Part shown: positions 35,342 through 45,297 of the stretch, piece after piece
How the letters are laid out: each line of letters opens with the position of its first letter
Numbering within the stretch: position 1 is the first letter of the stretch
Assembly: GCA_934149075.1 (NCBI GenBank)
Contig: CAKPDR010000009.1
Location: forward strand, 1-64,000
Length of the DNA stretch: 64,000 nucleotides
Direction: 5' to 3'
Origin: an uncultured Clostridia bacterium
GTDB taxonomy: Bacteria; Bacillota; Clostridia; TANB77; CAG-508
Made by a program: the position numbers and the translations under genes
Notes under the pieces: generated by a model
The model's database searches: none
What the model was told of the DNA's origin: nothing
The model's input: the letters and a program-made list of their open reading frames with translations, nothing else

Positions 35342-36819
35342 TATTTATTACCTCCTTTAAATGTTGGTTTATATTTCTCGCGGAAGTTTGTTGCTTGTTC
35401 ATAAGCATATGCAGCTTTTATAATTGTTTCTTCATCAAATTTATTACCTATAATTTGCATACCTATTGGAAGTCCTTGACTATCTACACCACAAGGTACT
35501 GACATTCCTGGAAGTCCTGCTATATTTACAGAAACTGTACAAATGTCTGCCAAATACATTTCCATTGGATTTGTTGACCTCTCACCTAATTTAAATGCTG
35601 TTGTTGGAGATACTGGAGTTACTATAATATCATATTTTTCAAATGCTTTATTAAATTCATTCATTACAAGTGTACGAACTTGTTGCGCTTTTTTATAATA
35701 TGCATCATAATATCCTGAAGATAATACATAAGTTCCAAGTATAATTCTTCTTTTTACTTCTGCTCCAAAAGCTTCACTTCTAGATTTTTTATAAATTTCT
35801 TTTAGTGTTTTTGCTTCTGGTGATCTATATGTGTATCTTATACCATCATATCTTCCTAAATTTGAGCTTGCCTCTGCACAGGCAATTATATAATATGTTG
35901 CTAATGCATAATTTGCAATGTCTAATGAGAATTCTTCTACTTCTGCCCCCATATTCTTATATTCTTCAATTGCTTTTTCTAATGATGCTTTAACTTCTGG
36001 GTTTATTCCTTCTCCATAGAATTCCATTGGAACTCCTATTTTTAATCCTTTAACATCTTTTTGTAATGATTTTGTATAATCTTTTTGACCCACATCTACT
36101 GATGTTGTATCCATTTCATCATATCCTGAAATTACATTTAATAATTCTGCACAGTCTTGTACATCTTTTGTAAATACACCAACTTGGTCAAGTGATGATG
36201 CAAATGCAACTACACCATATCTTGAAACTAGTCCATATGTTGGTTTTAATCCTACAACTCCACAAAATGATGCTGGTTGACGAATACTTCCACCTGTATC
36301 AGTTCCTAACGCCCATGGCACCATATTAGCTGCAACTGCTGCCGCAGAACCACCTGAAGATCCACCTGGAACTCTTGATAAATCCCATGGATTTCTTGTT
36401 TTCTTAAAATATGAATATTCTGTTGAACCTCCCATTGCAAATTCATCCATATTTAATTTACCTAAATCAATCATTTCTTCTGCATTAATTTTATTCATAA
36501 CTGTTGCATCATAAGGTGCAACAAAATTCTCTAGCATTTTAGATGCACATGTAGTTTTAACACCTTTTGTACAAATTATATCTTTTATACCTATTGGTAT
36601 TCCAGCTAATTTTCCAACTTTTTCTCCTTTATCTATTTTAGATTGGATTACTTCGGCCTGTTTCATACCTTCTTCAGTAAGTTCTGTTATAAATGCTTGA
36701 ACCTCTGGTTCTTTATCTTTTATTCTATCTACATAAGCTTTTGTTATTTCTGTTACAGTTAATTCTTTATTTTTTATTTTTTCTTGTAACTCATGTACTG
36801 TTAATTCTGTAATATCCAT
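35341..36819 (-). CDS. gatA: Asp/Glu-tRNA amidotransferase subunit A
   Basis: A 492-residue amidase-signature enzyme that releases ammonia from glutamine for GatB. Ser-cisSer-Lys triad region: [14 protein letters not shown] (Lys), [32 protein letters not shown] (Ser residues). The start at 36819 has GGAGG 6 bases upstream; the longer open frame (to 36906) is made of family 2 repeat DNA and should not be included. Between gatC and gatB in the usual C-A-B order. Confidence 0.97.
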   Translation of the reverse strand: MDITELTVHELQEKIKNKELTVTEITKAYVDRIKDKEPEVQAFITELTEEGMKQAEVIQSKIDKGEKVGKLAGIPIGIKDIICTKGVKTTCASKMLENFVAPYDATVMNKINAEEMIDLGKLNMDEFAMGGSTEYSYFKKTRNPWDLSRVPGGSSGGSAAAVAANMVPWALGTDTGGSIRQPASFCGVVGLKPTYGLVSRYGVVAFASSLDQVGVFTKDVQDCAELLNVISGYDEMDTTSVDVGQKDYTKSLQKDVKGLKIGVPMEFYGEGINPEVKASLEKAIEEYKNMGAEVEEFSLDIANYALATYYIIACAEASSNLGRYDGIRYTYRSPEAKTLKEIYKKSRSEAFGAEVKRRIILGTYVLSSGYYDAYYKKAQQVRTLVMNEFNKAFEKYDIIVTPVSPTTAFKLGERSTNPMEMYLADICTVSVNIAGLPGMSVPCGVDSQGLPIGMQIIGNKFDEETIIKAAYAYEQATNFREKYKPTFKGGNK

Positions 36820-36842
36820 GTTCTTCCTCCTTATATTAAATT

Positions 36843-36914
36843 GGGCAATTTTGTACCGGGTACATTTTTTCCTTTTATTAATTGGGAAATTTTGTACCGG
36901 GTACATTTTGTCCC
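36843..36914. repeat. palindromic repeat, family 2 (two copies)
   Basis: 36843-36872 and 36884-36914. The unit is a 31-bp palindrome bounded by GGG/CCC and centred on TGTACCGGGTACA. The second copy touches the gatC stop codon. A third copy is at 52171-52201. All lie between two same-strand genes of one operon. Confidence 0.9.
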
Positions 36915-37202
36915 TTAATTCAAAACCTTTGGTAGTTTAAACATATGCTGGTCTTGTGTTGGAGCATTTTCTAATAAACTATCTACATCTTCAAATCTCT
37001 TTATTTCATCTTTTCTAAATATGTTTTTTGCTTCATTAGCACCTATTGTTATGTCTAATCCATCAACAGGAGCGTTGTTTACTATATTTGCAAAATTTAA
37101 TATATCTTGCAAATGTAACATGTATTTTTCTATTTCGTCTTCTTCTAATGTTAATTGTGCCAAATTGGCAATGTGTAATATCTCTTCTTTACTTACTTTC
37201 AT
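36915..37202 (-). CDS. gatC: Asp/Glu-tRNA amidotransferase subunit C
   Basis: A 95-residue GatC, the small belt protein that stabilises the GatAB complex. Typical N-terminus ([25 protein letters not shown]), the middle [17 protein letters not shown] and the C-terminal [25 protein letters not shown] precedes the ATG. First gene of the gatCAB operon. Confidence 0.95.
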   Translation of the reverse strand: MKVSKEEILHIANLAQLTLEEDEIEKYMLHLQDILNFANIVNNAPVDGLDITIGANEAKNIFRKDEIKRFEDVDSLLENAPTQDQHMFKLPKVLN

Positions 37203-37270
37203 AATTAACCTCCTCGTACATACTGTTCAATGTGCTTATTATATACCGTTTTTGATAAAATTACAAGTAA

Positions 37271-37298
37271 AAAGAAAGAACTTTCTAGTTCTTTCTTC
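37271..37298 (-). terminator. ldh terminator
   Basis: AAGAAAGAACT/AGTTCTTTCTT stem with a T-rich tail on the minus strand, between ldh and gatC. Confidence 0.75.
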
Positions 37299-37305
37299 CA
37301 TTTTA

Positions 37306-37356
37306 GGTTACAATTCACACCCCTTAAAAATATTATATATGTTCTGAATTGTAACC
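37306..37356. repeat. 51-bp palindrome-ended repeat related to the 14.6-kb foldback element
   Basis: 12-bp perfect inverted ends (GGTTACAATTCA/TGAATTGTAACC) surround TTAAAAATATTATATATGTT, a core also found at both ends of the element at 14628-15023. It lies between the ldh stop and its terminator. Confidence 0.75.
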
Positions 37357-37364
37357 ATTTTTGT

Positions 37365-38321
37365 TTATGCATTTAATATTGGATCTATTTCATTTTTTAT
37401 ATTTTCTTTCATAATGTCACAACTGTGATTAAACTTAGCCTGATCTTCATCATTTAATTTCAATTCTAAAATTTCCTTTACTCCATTTTTATTAATAATT
37501 GCTGGAACCCCAATATACATTCCTTCTTGTTTATATTCTCCATTCTGATATGTTGATACTGTAAGTATTGAATTTTCATCATTTAGAACAGCTTTTATAA
37601 TTCTATTTAATGCCATTCCTATTCCATAATATGTTGCTCTTTTCTTTTCTATAATTTCATATGCTGCTTTCCATACTCCATCATGAATTTTCTTTAAATC
37701 TTCCATTGGATAATTATTGTCATTCATTATATCTGTCATTTTTTTGCATCCTACATAACAATGATCCCATGGAACTAATGATGAATCTCCATGTTCTCCT
37801 AATATATATGCATGAACATTTTTGCTTGAAACATCTAAGTATTCTGCAATTAAATATCTTAAACGTGCTGTATCTAATACTGTTCCAGATCCTATTACTC
37901 TTGATTTTGGTAATCCTGAAACTTGTGCTACAACATATGACATTAAATCTACTGGATTGCTTGCAATTATAAATACTCCATTAAATCCATTTGCCATTAC
38001 TTGTTCAGTTATTTCTTTTACTATTTTTGTGTTTGCAACTGCTAATTCTAATCTTGATTGTCCTGGCTTTTGTGGTAATCCTGCTGTAATTACTACTATG
38101 TTTGCATCTTTACATTCTGAATAATCCCCAGCTTTTATATCCATTTTTTGAGGTGCATATGGTAAACCATGTGATAAATCCATTTCTTCTCCTTTGGCTT
38201 TATCTTTTAATACATCTATTAGTACAAGTTCATCTACTCCTCCTTGATTCATCATAGCATATGCCATGCTCATTCCTACAAATCCTGTTCCTACTAATAC
38301 TACTTTTTTGTTTGTGTTCAT
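37365..38321 (-). CDS. ldh: L-lactate dehydrogenase
   Basis: A 318-residue NAD-dependent LDH, reducing pyruvate to L-lactate to regenerate NAD during fermentation. Rossmann motif GTGFVGMSMA, substrate residues in LPQKPGQSRLEL (catalytic-loop Arg), IASNPVDLMSYV, GSGTVLDTARLRY and the catalytic His in YILGEHGDSSLVPW. Q-K-P-G with R indicates lactate rather than malate specificity. Monocistronic: GGAGG upstream, terminator downstream. Confidence 0.96.
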   Translation of the reverse strand: MNTNKKVVLVGTGFVGMSMAYAMMNQGGVDELVLIDVLKDKAKGEEMDLSHGLPYAPQKMDIKAGDYSECKDANIVVITAGLPQKPGQSRLELAVANTKIVKEITEQVMANGFNGVFIIASNPVDLMSYVVAQVSGLPKSRVIGSGTVLDTARLRYLIAEYLDVSSKNVHAYILGEHGDSSLVPWDHCYVGCKKMTDIMNDNNYPMEDLKKIHDGVWKAAYEIIEKKRATYYGIGMALNRIIKAVLNDENSILTVSTYQNGEYKQEGMYIGVPAIINKNGVKEILELKLNDEDQAKFNHSCDIMKENIKNEIDPILNA

Positions 38322-38399
38322 ATAAATTCCTCCTCTTCTCTTTTTGTCGGTACTATTATATCACTTTTTTTTAATTTTTAAACATTTTATTTTAATTTT

Positions 38400-39503
38400 T
38401 TATTCAATCACAATTTTAGCATCTGTTGGACAAATATTTATAAAAGTATTTCCGTCATTAACTTCTATCTCATTGCCTTCTAAATCTTTATAAATAGTTT
38501 GATTTTTTCTATCTAACTTAATACATTTTATTTTTATTGCTTGTCCATTAGTAATATAATACCCGTCAAAAGTTCCTATATTTTTTAGACCTTGTCTGCC
38601 TTTATTCTCACTATCAGTTAATGTGTAATTATCACACATTGTTATAATTATGTTTTTAGTTGTAACAGGTTCTCCTGTAATATAATCTGTTTGAAGTTTA
38701 TTTCTTGCATATCTTTTATATGTTTTAGAATTTTCGTCATATTCATATTTTACAGTCTGAAGATTTGAATGTGGAATTGTTATATTAGTAGCTTGTATAC
38801 TACTTTGCTTAGTAGTATTTGATGTTTCTGATGTTGAATCAGTTATTCTTTTATATTTTTTATCTAATTCAATTTCATCTGCAACATAATTTAATACACT
38901 TTTTTGTTTTGATGTTGTAGTATAATTTTTTCTTTGGGCAATTTTTAATATACTTTCTGTTGATGTAAATAAATTGTGTGGTGCTGATTTGTCTTTTACT
39001 CTCCAAAAGTCTGAGGAACTTTCTTGTATTCCATTTATATTATTTATTCCAAAACTTGAAATGTCACTTTGCGCTTGTGGGCTCCAGCCATGATGTACAT
39101 ATATTGCATCATTTTCTAAAGCATAGTCCAGAAAATAGTGTCTTGAACTTCTTACTGGGCCTATCTTTTCTAGATTTTGCCCTTTAAATACTGCCATTAG
39201 TCTAGTTTCTCCACCTTCTACTACTATTTCATATACAATATATGCTTTATTTAAATTTGCCTGTGGCCAGGCTCCTGAATGATTATCAATCATTACTGCT
39301 ATCGACCTATCATTTCCACTAAATATTTTTATTTGTTTTGGATTTACAATCAATGTATCATTATTCTCTTCTTTATTGTCTTCTGTACTGCTTACCTGTT
39401 CAACATGTTCCCTTGTTATAATTTTGTATATAAGAAGTCCTCCTGCTATTATTACTAATACTGCTAAAATAGCCAATAAAATCATAGTCTTTTTATTTTT
39501 CAT
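38400..39503 (-). CDS. DUF3048 (YerB-like) membrane-anchored protein
   Basis: A 367-residue protein with an N-terminal membrane helix (MILLAILAVLVIIAGGLLIY) and an extracytoplasmic DUF3048 domain: RSIAVMIDNHSGAWPQANLNKAYIVYE, GGETRLMAVF, IGPVRSSRHYFLDYA, HHGWSPQA. YerB-family function is unknown. The ATG at 39503 has GGAG 7 bases upstream; the ATG at 39515 overlaps that site. It follows ybeY by 36 bases, so it may be co-transcribed. Confidence 0.88.
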   Translation of the reverse strand: MKNKKTMILLAILAVLVIIAGGLLIYKIITREHVEQVSSTEDNKEENNDTLIVNPKQIKIFSGNDRSIAVMIDNHSGAWPQANLNKAYIVYEIVVEGGETRLMAVFKGQNLEKIGPVRSSRHYFLDYALENDAIYVHHGWSPQAQSDISSFGINNINGIQESSSDFWRVKDKSAPHNLFTSTESILKIAQRKNYTTTSKQKSVLNYVADEIELDKKYKRITDSTSETSNTTKQSSIQATNITIPHSNLQTVKYEYDENSKTYKRYARNKLQTDYITGEPVTTKNIIITMCDNYTLTDSENKGRQGLKNIGTFDGYYITNGQAIKIKCIKLDRKNQTIYKDLEGNEIEVNDGNTFINICPTDAKIVIE

Positions 39504-39539
39504 TCGAAACTCCATTCCTTCCTATATTAGAGAAGTTTA

Positions 39540-40022
39540 TTATCCAAGTTCATCTCGCGTTATCCCTAATTTATTTAATACTATTTCTTCTTTTTTTCTC
39601 ATAATAACTTTATCATCATCTTCTATGTGGTCATATCCCATTAAGTGATAAAATCCATGTACTAACATATACGCAAATTCTCTTTCAAAACTATGTCCAT
39701 ATTCTTTAGCTTGTTCTTCTACTTTTTCTATTGAAATTACTATATCTCCTAATACATCTTCATGTTCAAAATCATTATTTTTTATTTTTTCATCTATTTC
39801 TTTTTTTTCGAACATAGGAAATGATAGAACATCTGTTGCCCTATCTACATTCCTATATTGTTTATTTATTTCATGAATATGTTCAGGATTTGTTAATGTT
39901 ATACTTATATATAATTTTGATTTTTCAATTTTTTCTTCTTTAAAACATTGTTCTATTACTCTTTTAATTATTTCTTTATATTTATCATTTGATTCTAAAT
40001 CTAAATATTCTAATTGGTACAT
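39540..40022 (-). CDS. ybeY: endoribonuclease YbeY
   Basis: A 160-residue UPF0054 metalloprotein required for rRNA processing and ribosome quality control. The zinc-binding motif H-x3-H-x5-H is intact as HGFYHLMGYDH, and the NKQYRNVDRATDVLSFPMFE and LGDIVISIEK regions are standard. Ribosome site GAGGG is very close to the ATG. In the usual place downstream of yqfC-yqfD, but the phoH gene normally found between them is not there. Confidence 0.95.
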   Translation of the reverse strand: MYQLEYLDLESNDKYKEIIKRVIEQCFKEEKIEKSKLYISITLTNPEHIHEINKQYRNVDRATDVLSFPMFEKKEIDEKIKNNDFEHEDVLGDIVISIEKVEEQAKEYGHSFEREFAYMLVHGFYHLMGYDHIEDDDKVIMRKKEEIVLNKLGITRDELG

Positions 40023-40051
40023 CTTCCCTCACATCTTTCAATTATTGTTAT

Positions 40052-41272
40052 TTATGCGCTTGCATATTCTTGCATTCTTGTGCTAATTTTCTTTTTTATG
40101 TATTTTCCTTTTTTTGTTTGACAATCTCTTATTTCTTTCATCACTCCGTAATCTACTAATTTTCTTTTGTAATATTTTATCAACCTTGTATAGTCTATTT
40201 TTTCATTTTGAATATTTTTAATATCTTCTTTCATGAATAATATTTCTTTTTGTTTTACGTATTCAATAAAATCTATCTCTTTTAGTTTTTCGATATCTTT
40301 GTATTTTTCATAAAATGCTTTAAATTTTTCTCTTTCTTTTGCATTTTCCCAATATACCTTTGTTGCTAATAATCTTATACTATAATCTTCTATTAAATTT
40401 AACAACATTGTATATGCTTTTTCCCTTTTAGCTGCTATTTTTGTATCTTGAATTAAACATCTTGCATCTTTTAATAGTTTCATATAGCATTGTTCTGCAA
40501 CTACTAATGGTAAACTATGTGTAAATAAGTTTCTACTTATTCCTAATAATATCATATTTTTTTCAATGTTATCTCTAGCATCTAATTTTCCTACTGTAAA
40601 TTTTTCATATTTTTCGTATTCTTTTACTACTTTTTCTAATTTTGGATCATTTATTTTTAACGGCAATATGTTTTTTATGTAATCTTCTAGTGTATCAAAT
40701 ATCTTCATATATATCCAGTCCTTTGCTGAATCATATACATTTGTTGTGTCAGCTAATTTTACTGAATAATTTTTTAATATTCCTTTATATAACGAATCTT
40801 GTTTTGATATATAAAATTCTTGGTATTTATCAATTGTCTTTTGCTTTCCTGAATTTATTACTGTTTCTTTGTCTAATTCTAGTAAGTATTTTTGTTTCCT
40901 ATATTTATATTCTGTGTATTCACTTTGTTTTAATTGCACTATTCCATAATATTGTGATAATGCCATACTTTCCAATTGTGTTGCTGTTTGATTTTTTACT
41001 TTTTTGTATATTGTATCTAATACATATTTATCTAATGCTTCTAAATATGCTGTATAAGCATCTTCATATTTTTTTTCTGCTATTTCTTTTTTGCTTACAT
41101 CAACATCTTCTTTTGAATTTTCATACGCCTTAATTAATGCATTTCTTTTCATGCTAATTCTCATTCCATTTATGCCTATTTGTGTTGGTATTAATAATTT
41201 TGTTAATGTATTTGTTAATTTATTAAAAAAGGTTTTGTCTGTTCCTACTACTCTTAAACTTCTCTCTTCCAT
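40052..41272 (-). CDS. 406-residue protein of unknown function
   Basis: A basic, almost entirely helical cytoplasmic protein with no membrane segment or recognised motif; lysine- and tyrosine-rich coiled stretches throughout (NVYDSAKDWIYMKIFDTLEDYIK; YVKQKEILFMKEDIKNIQ). The ATG at 41272 follows AAAGGA by 8 bases; the ATG at 41335 lies inside the 3' end of yqfD and lacks a site. It sits where phoH lies in the conserved yqfC-yqfD-phoH-ybeY order. Family not recognised. Confidence 0.65.
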   Translation of the reverse strand: MEERSLRVVGTDKTFFNKLTNTLTKLLIPTQIGINGMRISMKRNALIKAYENSKEDVDVSKKEIAEKKYEDAYTAYLEALDKYVLDTIYKKVKNQTATQLESMALSQYYGIVQLKQSEYTEYKYRKQKYLLELDKETVINSGKQKTIDKYQEFYISKQDSLYKGILKNYSVKLADTTNVYDSAKDWIYMKIFDTLEDYIKNILPLKINDPKLEKVVKEYEKYEKFTVGKLDARDNIEKNMILLGISRNLFTHSLPLVVAEQCYMKLLKDARCLIQDTKIAAKREKAYTMLLNLIEDYSIRLLATKVYWENAKEREKFKAFYEKYKDIEKLKEIDFIEYVKQKEILFMKEDIKNIQNEKIDYTRLIKYYKRKLVDYGVMKEIRDCQTKKGKYIKKKISTRMQEYASA

Positions 41273-41309
41273 TTTTCCATCCTTTCCAAGTTCTTGGTAG
41301 GCAGGTATA

Positions 41310-42522
41310 TTATTGTGTTTCATCTGTCTGTTCATTTATTTTATTTATCTTTTCCTGCATTCCTATATTTTCAATAACTTCATATGTTACACTTACTTCT
41401 ATGTATTCTTCTGTTTCTATTACATTTGCATTTTTTCCGAAGTATATTTTGCTTTTCTTCAATTTCCGCTTCTATTTGTTTTTCTAATTGTTTTGTTCCT
41501 TTTTCTGTCGCTTCTTCTATAGTGTATTGTTTTATATTGTTTTCCAATTCCTTATTAGTTATTTTAGTTACAGAAATTGGTAAATATAAGTTTGAAAATA
41601 TCTTAAACTTTTTTTCTTCTTCTATTGTATCATAAATTTTGAATTTTGAAAGAGTTTTGTAAAAATTTATCTGAAATTTATTAAAATTTATTTTATATTT
41701 CGTTTCTTTATTTCCAGTTTCGACATTTCGTTCTTCCTTCAATGGAATTTGAACTGTTTTTATATATTTTACAATTGCTTTTACTTTTCCTAAACTATGT
41801 ACATATCTTATTCCTGTATATTTTCCCTCCATTGTTCCTTGAATAAGAATCTGACCTGCTTCTACTTTATCTCCAACTTTGACTTGTGCCGTTCCATTTT
41901 GTGCAATAATTTGTGTTATTGTTCCTGCTTTTTTTGCAACAATATTGGTAAATTCTTTTTCATCAATTATTTCAGGTGCTTCTTTTGCTTTTACTACTTT
42001 TACTATTGCATTAGTTCCATTTAGATTAATTCCAATCCAAGAAATATCATTTCTTTTTAACCTTATTTTATTTACTATTTCTTCAACATTTACTTTGCTT
42101 TTTTTCATTCCAGTTTTTAATCCTACTTCTTGTATGTCATTTTCTATATTTTCCAATTTTAAATTATCTTCTACCTGAACTTCTATATTCCAAACATAAT
42201 TTGAACTTACATATAATGCAACTAAAATTATTATTAATGATATTAAAAACACTTTTCTTTTTCTATATTTATTTATAATAAACGGTATCCCTCTTTTTTT
42301 CTTTATTTTTACTTTGCACTTTAATTTTTTTGCAACTTCAATAGCTCTATAAAAATCTTGTATACCAATATTTAAATGTAACTTAACCCCTTTTTCTCTT
42401 TTCAAATTCCATATTAATATTTTGTTTGTTGTACATATATTTATAAATCTTTCTATATAGTATCCCTCTACAGTTATTCTTACATAGCCTAATATGTATT
42501 TTAATAAAATTTTAATTGCCAT
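41310..42522 (-). pseudogene. yqfD: sporulation protein YqfD with a late frameshift
   Basis: A YqfD-type (SpoIV) membrane protein: cytoplasmic start, one helix (VFLISLIIILVALYVSSNYVW, about 92-112) and an extracytoplasmic domain with KKAGTITQIIAQNGTAQVKVGDKVEAGQILI. The open frame ends at 41380 in a basic tail unlike the family. A single-base correction near 41451 (an extra C between AAG and AAAA on the coding strand) restores IYFGKNANVIETEEYIEVSV and a stop at 41310, the expected end. In the yqfC-yqfD operon. Either a genuine late mutation or a sequence error. Confidence 0.85.
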
Positions 42523-42543
42523 AATTCCTCCTTAATATGTAAA

Positions 42544-42813
42544 TCAGTCCTCTGTTCTTTCTAGTTCAACACTTTCAATTTTACCTGTTATTTTTATATC
42601 ATCATTTGTCATTTTTTCTAAATTGATATTGTATCCATTAATATTTACAACTCCAATATATGTACTTATGCTCGCAAAAAATTCTTCATATTCTAATATT
42701 CCCTTGTAATTCTCTAATATTATTTCATTAAAACCTGTAATTGTTATTTTGGGTGTATTCGAATAAACTTCTTCTGGTATTTCTAAAATTTTATCTAATC
42801 TTTTCTTTTTCAT
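42544..42813 (-). CDS. yqfC: sporulation protein YqfC
   Basis: An 89-residue YabP/YqfC-family protein (EIPEEVYSNTPKITITGFNEIILENYKGILEYEE, then beta-rich IGVVNINGYNINLEKM). In sporulating Firmicutes yqfC is mother-cell expressed and paired with yqfD, which follows here after 21 bases. Upstream is the 3' part of pdaA. Confidence 0.92.
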   Translation of the reverse strand: MKKKRLDKILEIPEEVYSNTPKITITGFNEIILENYKGILEYEEFFASISTYIGVVNINGYNINLEKMTNDDIKITGKIESVELERTED

Positions 42814-42830
42814 ATTCGCTCCTCATCTCA

Positions 42831-43228
42831 TTATTTAAATTCATCTAAAAGTTTAAATTCATATCCTTGTTCTTTTGCCTCTTTTATAATGCTATCTAAA
42901 ACTTCTGAATTTGTTTTTGAATTAGGATGTAATAACATTATTTCTCCACAGTGTAAATTATTAATAATCATTTTTCTACTTTCTTCTAGAGATGGCTGCT
43001 TTTTTTCATCCCAATCAAAATATGCAAAACTCCACATTACTGTTTTATATCCTAATTCTGATGTTTTCTTTAAAGTTCTTTCATTAAATTCACCTTTTGG
43101 TGGACGCATAAATTTCATCTCATAATTAAATTTTCCCATTACTGCTTGATGAAGTTTCATTATTTCTTTTTCTATTTCCTCATTTGATATACTTGGCATA
43201 CTTTTATGGTTTACAGTATGATTTCCTA
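42831..43228 (-). pseudogene. pdaA: 3' part of interrupted pdaA
   Basis: C-terminal half of a NodB-fold polysaccharide deacetylase: GNHTVNHKSMPS at the junction (second metal His), the RPPKGEFNERTL motif 3, W/D region VMWSFAYFDWDE, and the catalytic IMLLHPNSK. Continuous with 47600-48021 if the intervening element is removed. A translatable ORF exists from an internal ATG at 43199 but lacks a good ribosome site and the N-terminal catalytic Asp. Confidence 0.92.
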
Positions 43229-43277
43229 GTTTCTTAATGCCAAAAAAATAATTATTTCAAAGTACTGTTTAATTTTC

Positions 43278-44902
43278 TTATTTATAATCTACGATTGGAT
43301 TCTCGAAAGTTAATTTAATTTTGATATTTTTTTCTTTATCAAATTCTATTTTTTCAATTAATTGTTCTAAAATAACTTTATTAGTATTTTCTAATTTTAA
43401 AAAATCGTCTGCTATCTTTTTTATTTCCCTATAATTTGCTTTTATACCTTGTTCATCGTTTTGATTTAAACTTTCTTGTATTATTTTTATCTCCTTTAAA
43501 ATTTTATCCCTTTGCTTTTGTTTCTTTTCGTAAATTATTTTAAAATCCTCCACTTGTATGATTTTACTTATTTTGTCTTGATAAATTTCTTCAATATTTT
43601 TTTCCACCTCTTTAAGCTGTTCCTTCAAATTCTTTAAGTTCTCTTTTAGCAAATTTTCTTTGGATTTTGCCTGTTCTCTTGCATATTCATAACTTTGTTT
43701 TATTTCTTCTTCAGATAAATTTATCTTCTTTAATTCGTTCTTTACCTGTTTCTTTACTACTTCCTCTATCAAGCTCGCTGATATTTGCTTGCAGTCACAA
43801 AGTCCACTATAATTATTTCTTTTTGAGCAAATAAAATATGTACCTCTCCAAACACTTCCATTTTTCCTCTTTTCCTCTCTACATCTTAAAGTTGCCTTAT
43901 TACCACACTCTCCACAATGCACTAATCCTTTTAGCACATGTTCATATTTCCTCTCACGCACTTTTGTATAATTATTTAGTTTTTCCTGTGCCTTATTCCA
44001 GATTTCAGTATCTATAATAGATTCATGCATATTTTCTATTACAATATGTTCTTCTTTTTTTGTACACCTTGACTTTGCAATTTTATGGCTTATTTTTTGA
44101 AATTTTCTGCCTACTACACTTCCGAAGATATACTTCATTTCTTAAAATTTTTCCAATTTGTGCCCTAAGCCACACATATTTTCCGACTTGGATTTACACT
44201 TCTTTTCTTCATGTATGTTGGAATTTTCAAATAAATTGCTGGTGGTAAAATTTCTCTTCTATTTAGTTCATCTGCAATTTTTATTGTTGACATCCCTTTG
44301 TTAACATACATATCAAATATCTCTTTTACAATTTGTGAACTGTATTTATCTGGCACCAAATGATTTTTAATTTCCGTATCTTTTTTATATCCATAAGGTG
44401 GAATCCCTGCTTGATATTCACCTTTTTCTATTTTCCTTTGTTTAACACTTTTTATTTTGTTAGAAATATCCTGTGCATAGTAATCATTAAAACTTAGCTT
44501 AAAGGTTAAAAACTGTAATCCATCTGATTTTAATGTATCTACATTATCTCCAATTGCAATATACCTAATATTATTAGTTGGTAAATACCTTTCTAAATAA
44601 TATCCTGTATCTATATGGTCCCTTCCAAATCTTGATAAATCTTTTGTTATTATACAGTCTATTTTTCCATCTTCTATATCTTTTAACATTTTTTGAAAAC
44701 CTGGTCTATTAAAATTTGTTCCAGTAAAACCGTCATCAACATATTCTCCTGTATCTACTAGCTCTTCGTGACCCAAAATGTAATTATCAATAATATCTCT
44801 TTGATTTTCAACGCTTTCACTCTCTCTATCATCTCCGTCATCACGAGAAAGTCTTATATACTTTGCTGTTCTAATTCTTCTATATTCATTTACTTTACTC
44901 AT
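43278..44902 (-). pseudogene. large serine recombinase with two frameshifts
   Basis: Pieces 44165-44902 and 43278-about 44130, bridged by a short third frame, together encode about 540 residues. Catalytic Ser in YIRLSRDDGDD, KDLSRFGRDHIDTGYYLE, GIPPYGYKKD, the bridge WLRAQIGKILRNEVYLGSVV, zinc ribbon CGECGNKA..YFICSK..LCDC, and a coiled coil. Two single-base insertions are inferred: an A in AAAA near 44170 and a C before GGA near 44131. As written, the protein would stop after 245 residues, with the catalytic domain but without most of the DNA-binding part. Confidence 0.88.
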
Positions 44903-44995
44903 AATTCACTCTCCTTTCTTGAGAGTAACTATTTTATTTATAGTATAATTTCATCTTAATGTATTGCTACAAATATGTCAGCTCTAAATATACAT

Positions 44996-45115
44996 TTATC
45001 TTTCTTCTAAACTTATATAATTTATATATTCATTTTTCAATAAGTTCAAAATTATTTGTTTTAAACTTTCCTTGCCATATTCAATACTAACATTCAAAAT
45101 TTCTTTATTTTTCAT
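44996..45115 (-). CDS. 39-residue protein upstream of the serine recombinase
   Basis: MKNKEILNVSIEYGKESLKQ followed by a leucine-rich helix and ISLEER. GAGGTGAG precedes the ATG. It is directly upstream of the recombinase on the same strand, the same arrangement as 31555-31701 in the other element. Both share the pattern of a short beta strand (VSIEYG / TVEFKYS) followed by an ILxLLK-type helix. Function unknown. Confidence 0.55.
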   Translation of the reverse strand: MKNKEILNVSIEYGKESLKQIILNLLKNEYINYISLEER

Positions 45116-45297
45116 AACTCACCTCTATCAATTGTTTTTCTTTATATAATCTTATGAATTTAAAAAAAATTTATTACTTTTGTATTTTTGCGTCAAGAAA
45201 AGTAACTTTGTCACCTTTTCTTCGCCCGTTTTGAGTTTTCGACTATATGGAGAAACTCTCAAATGGCCTAGTGATTGTAGCTTTTTATTTAATATAA

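Noticed and set aside
36819..36906. Longer GatA start at 36906
   Set aside because: The extra residues are translated repeat DNA and the true ribosome site is before 36819.
42831..43199. Stand-alone short polysaccharide deacetylase gene
   Set aside because: It lacks the catalytic Asp motif and its upstream codons continue the pdaA frame up to the element junction.
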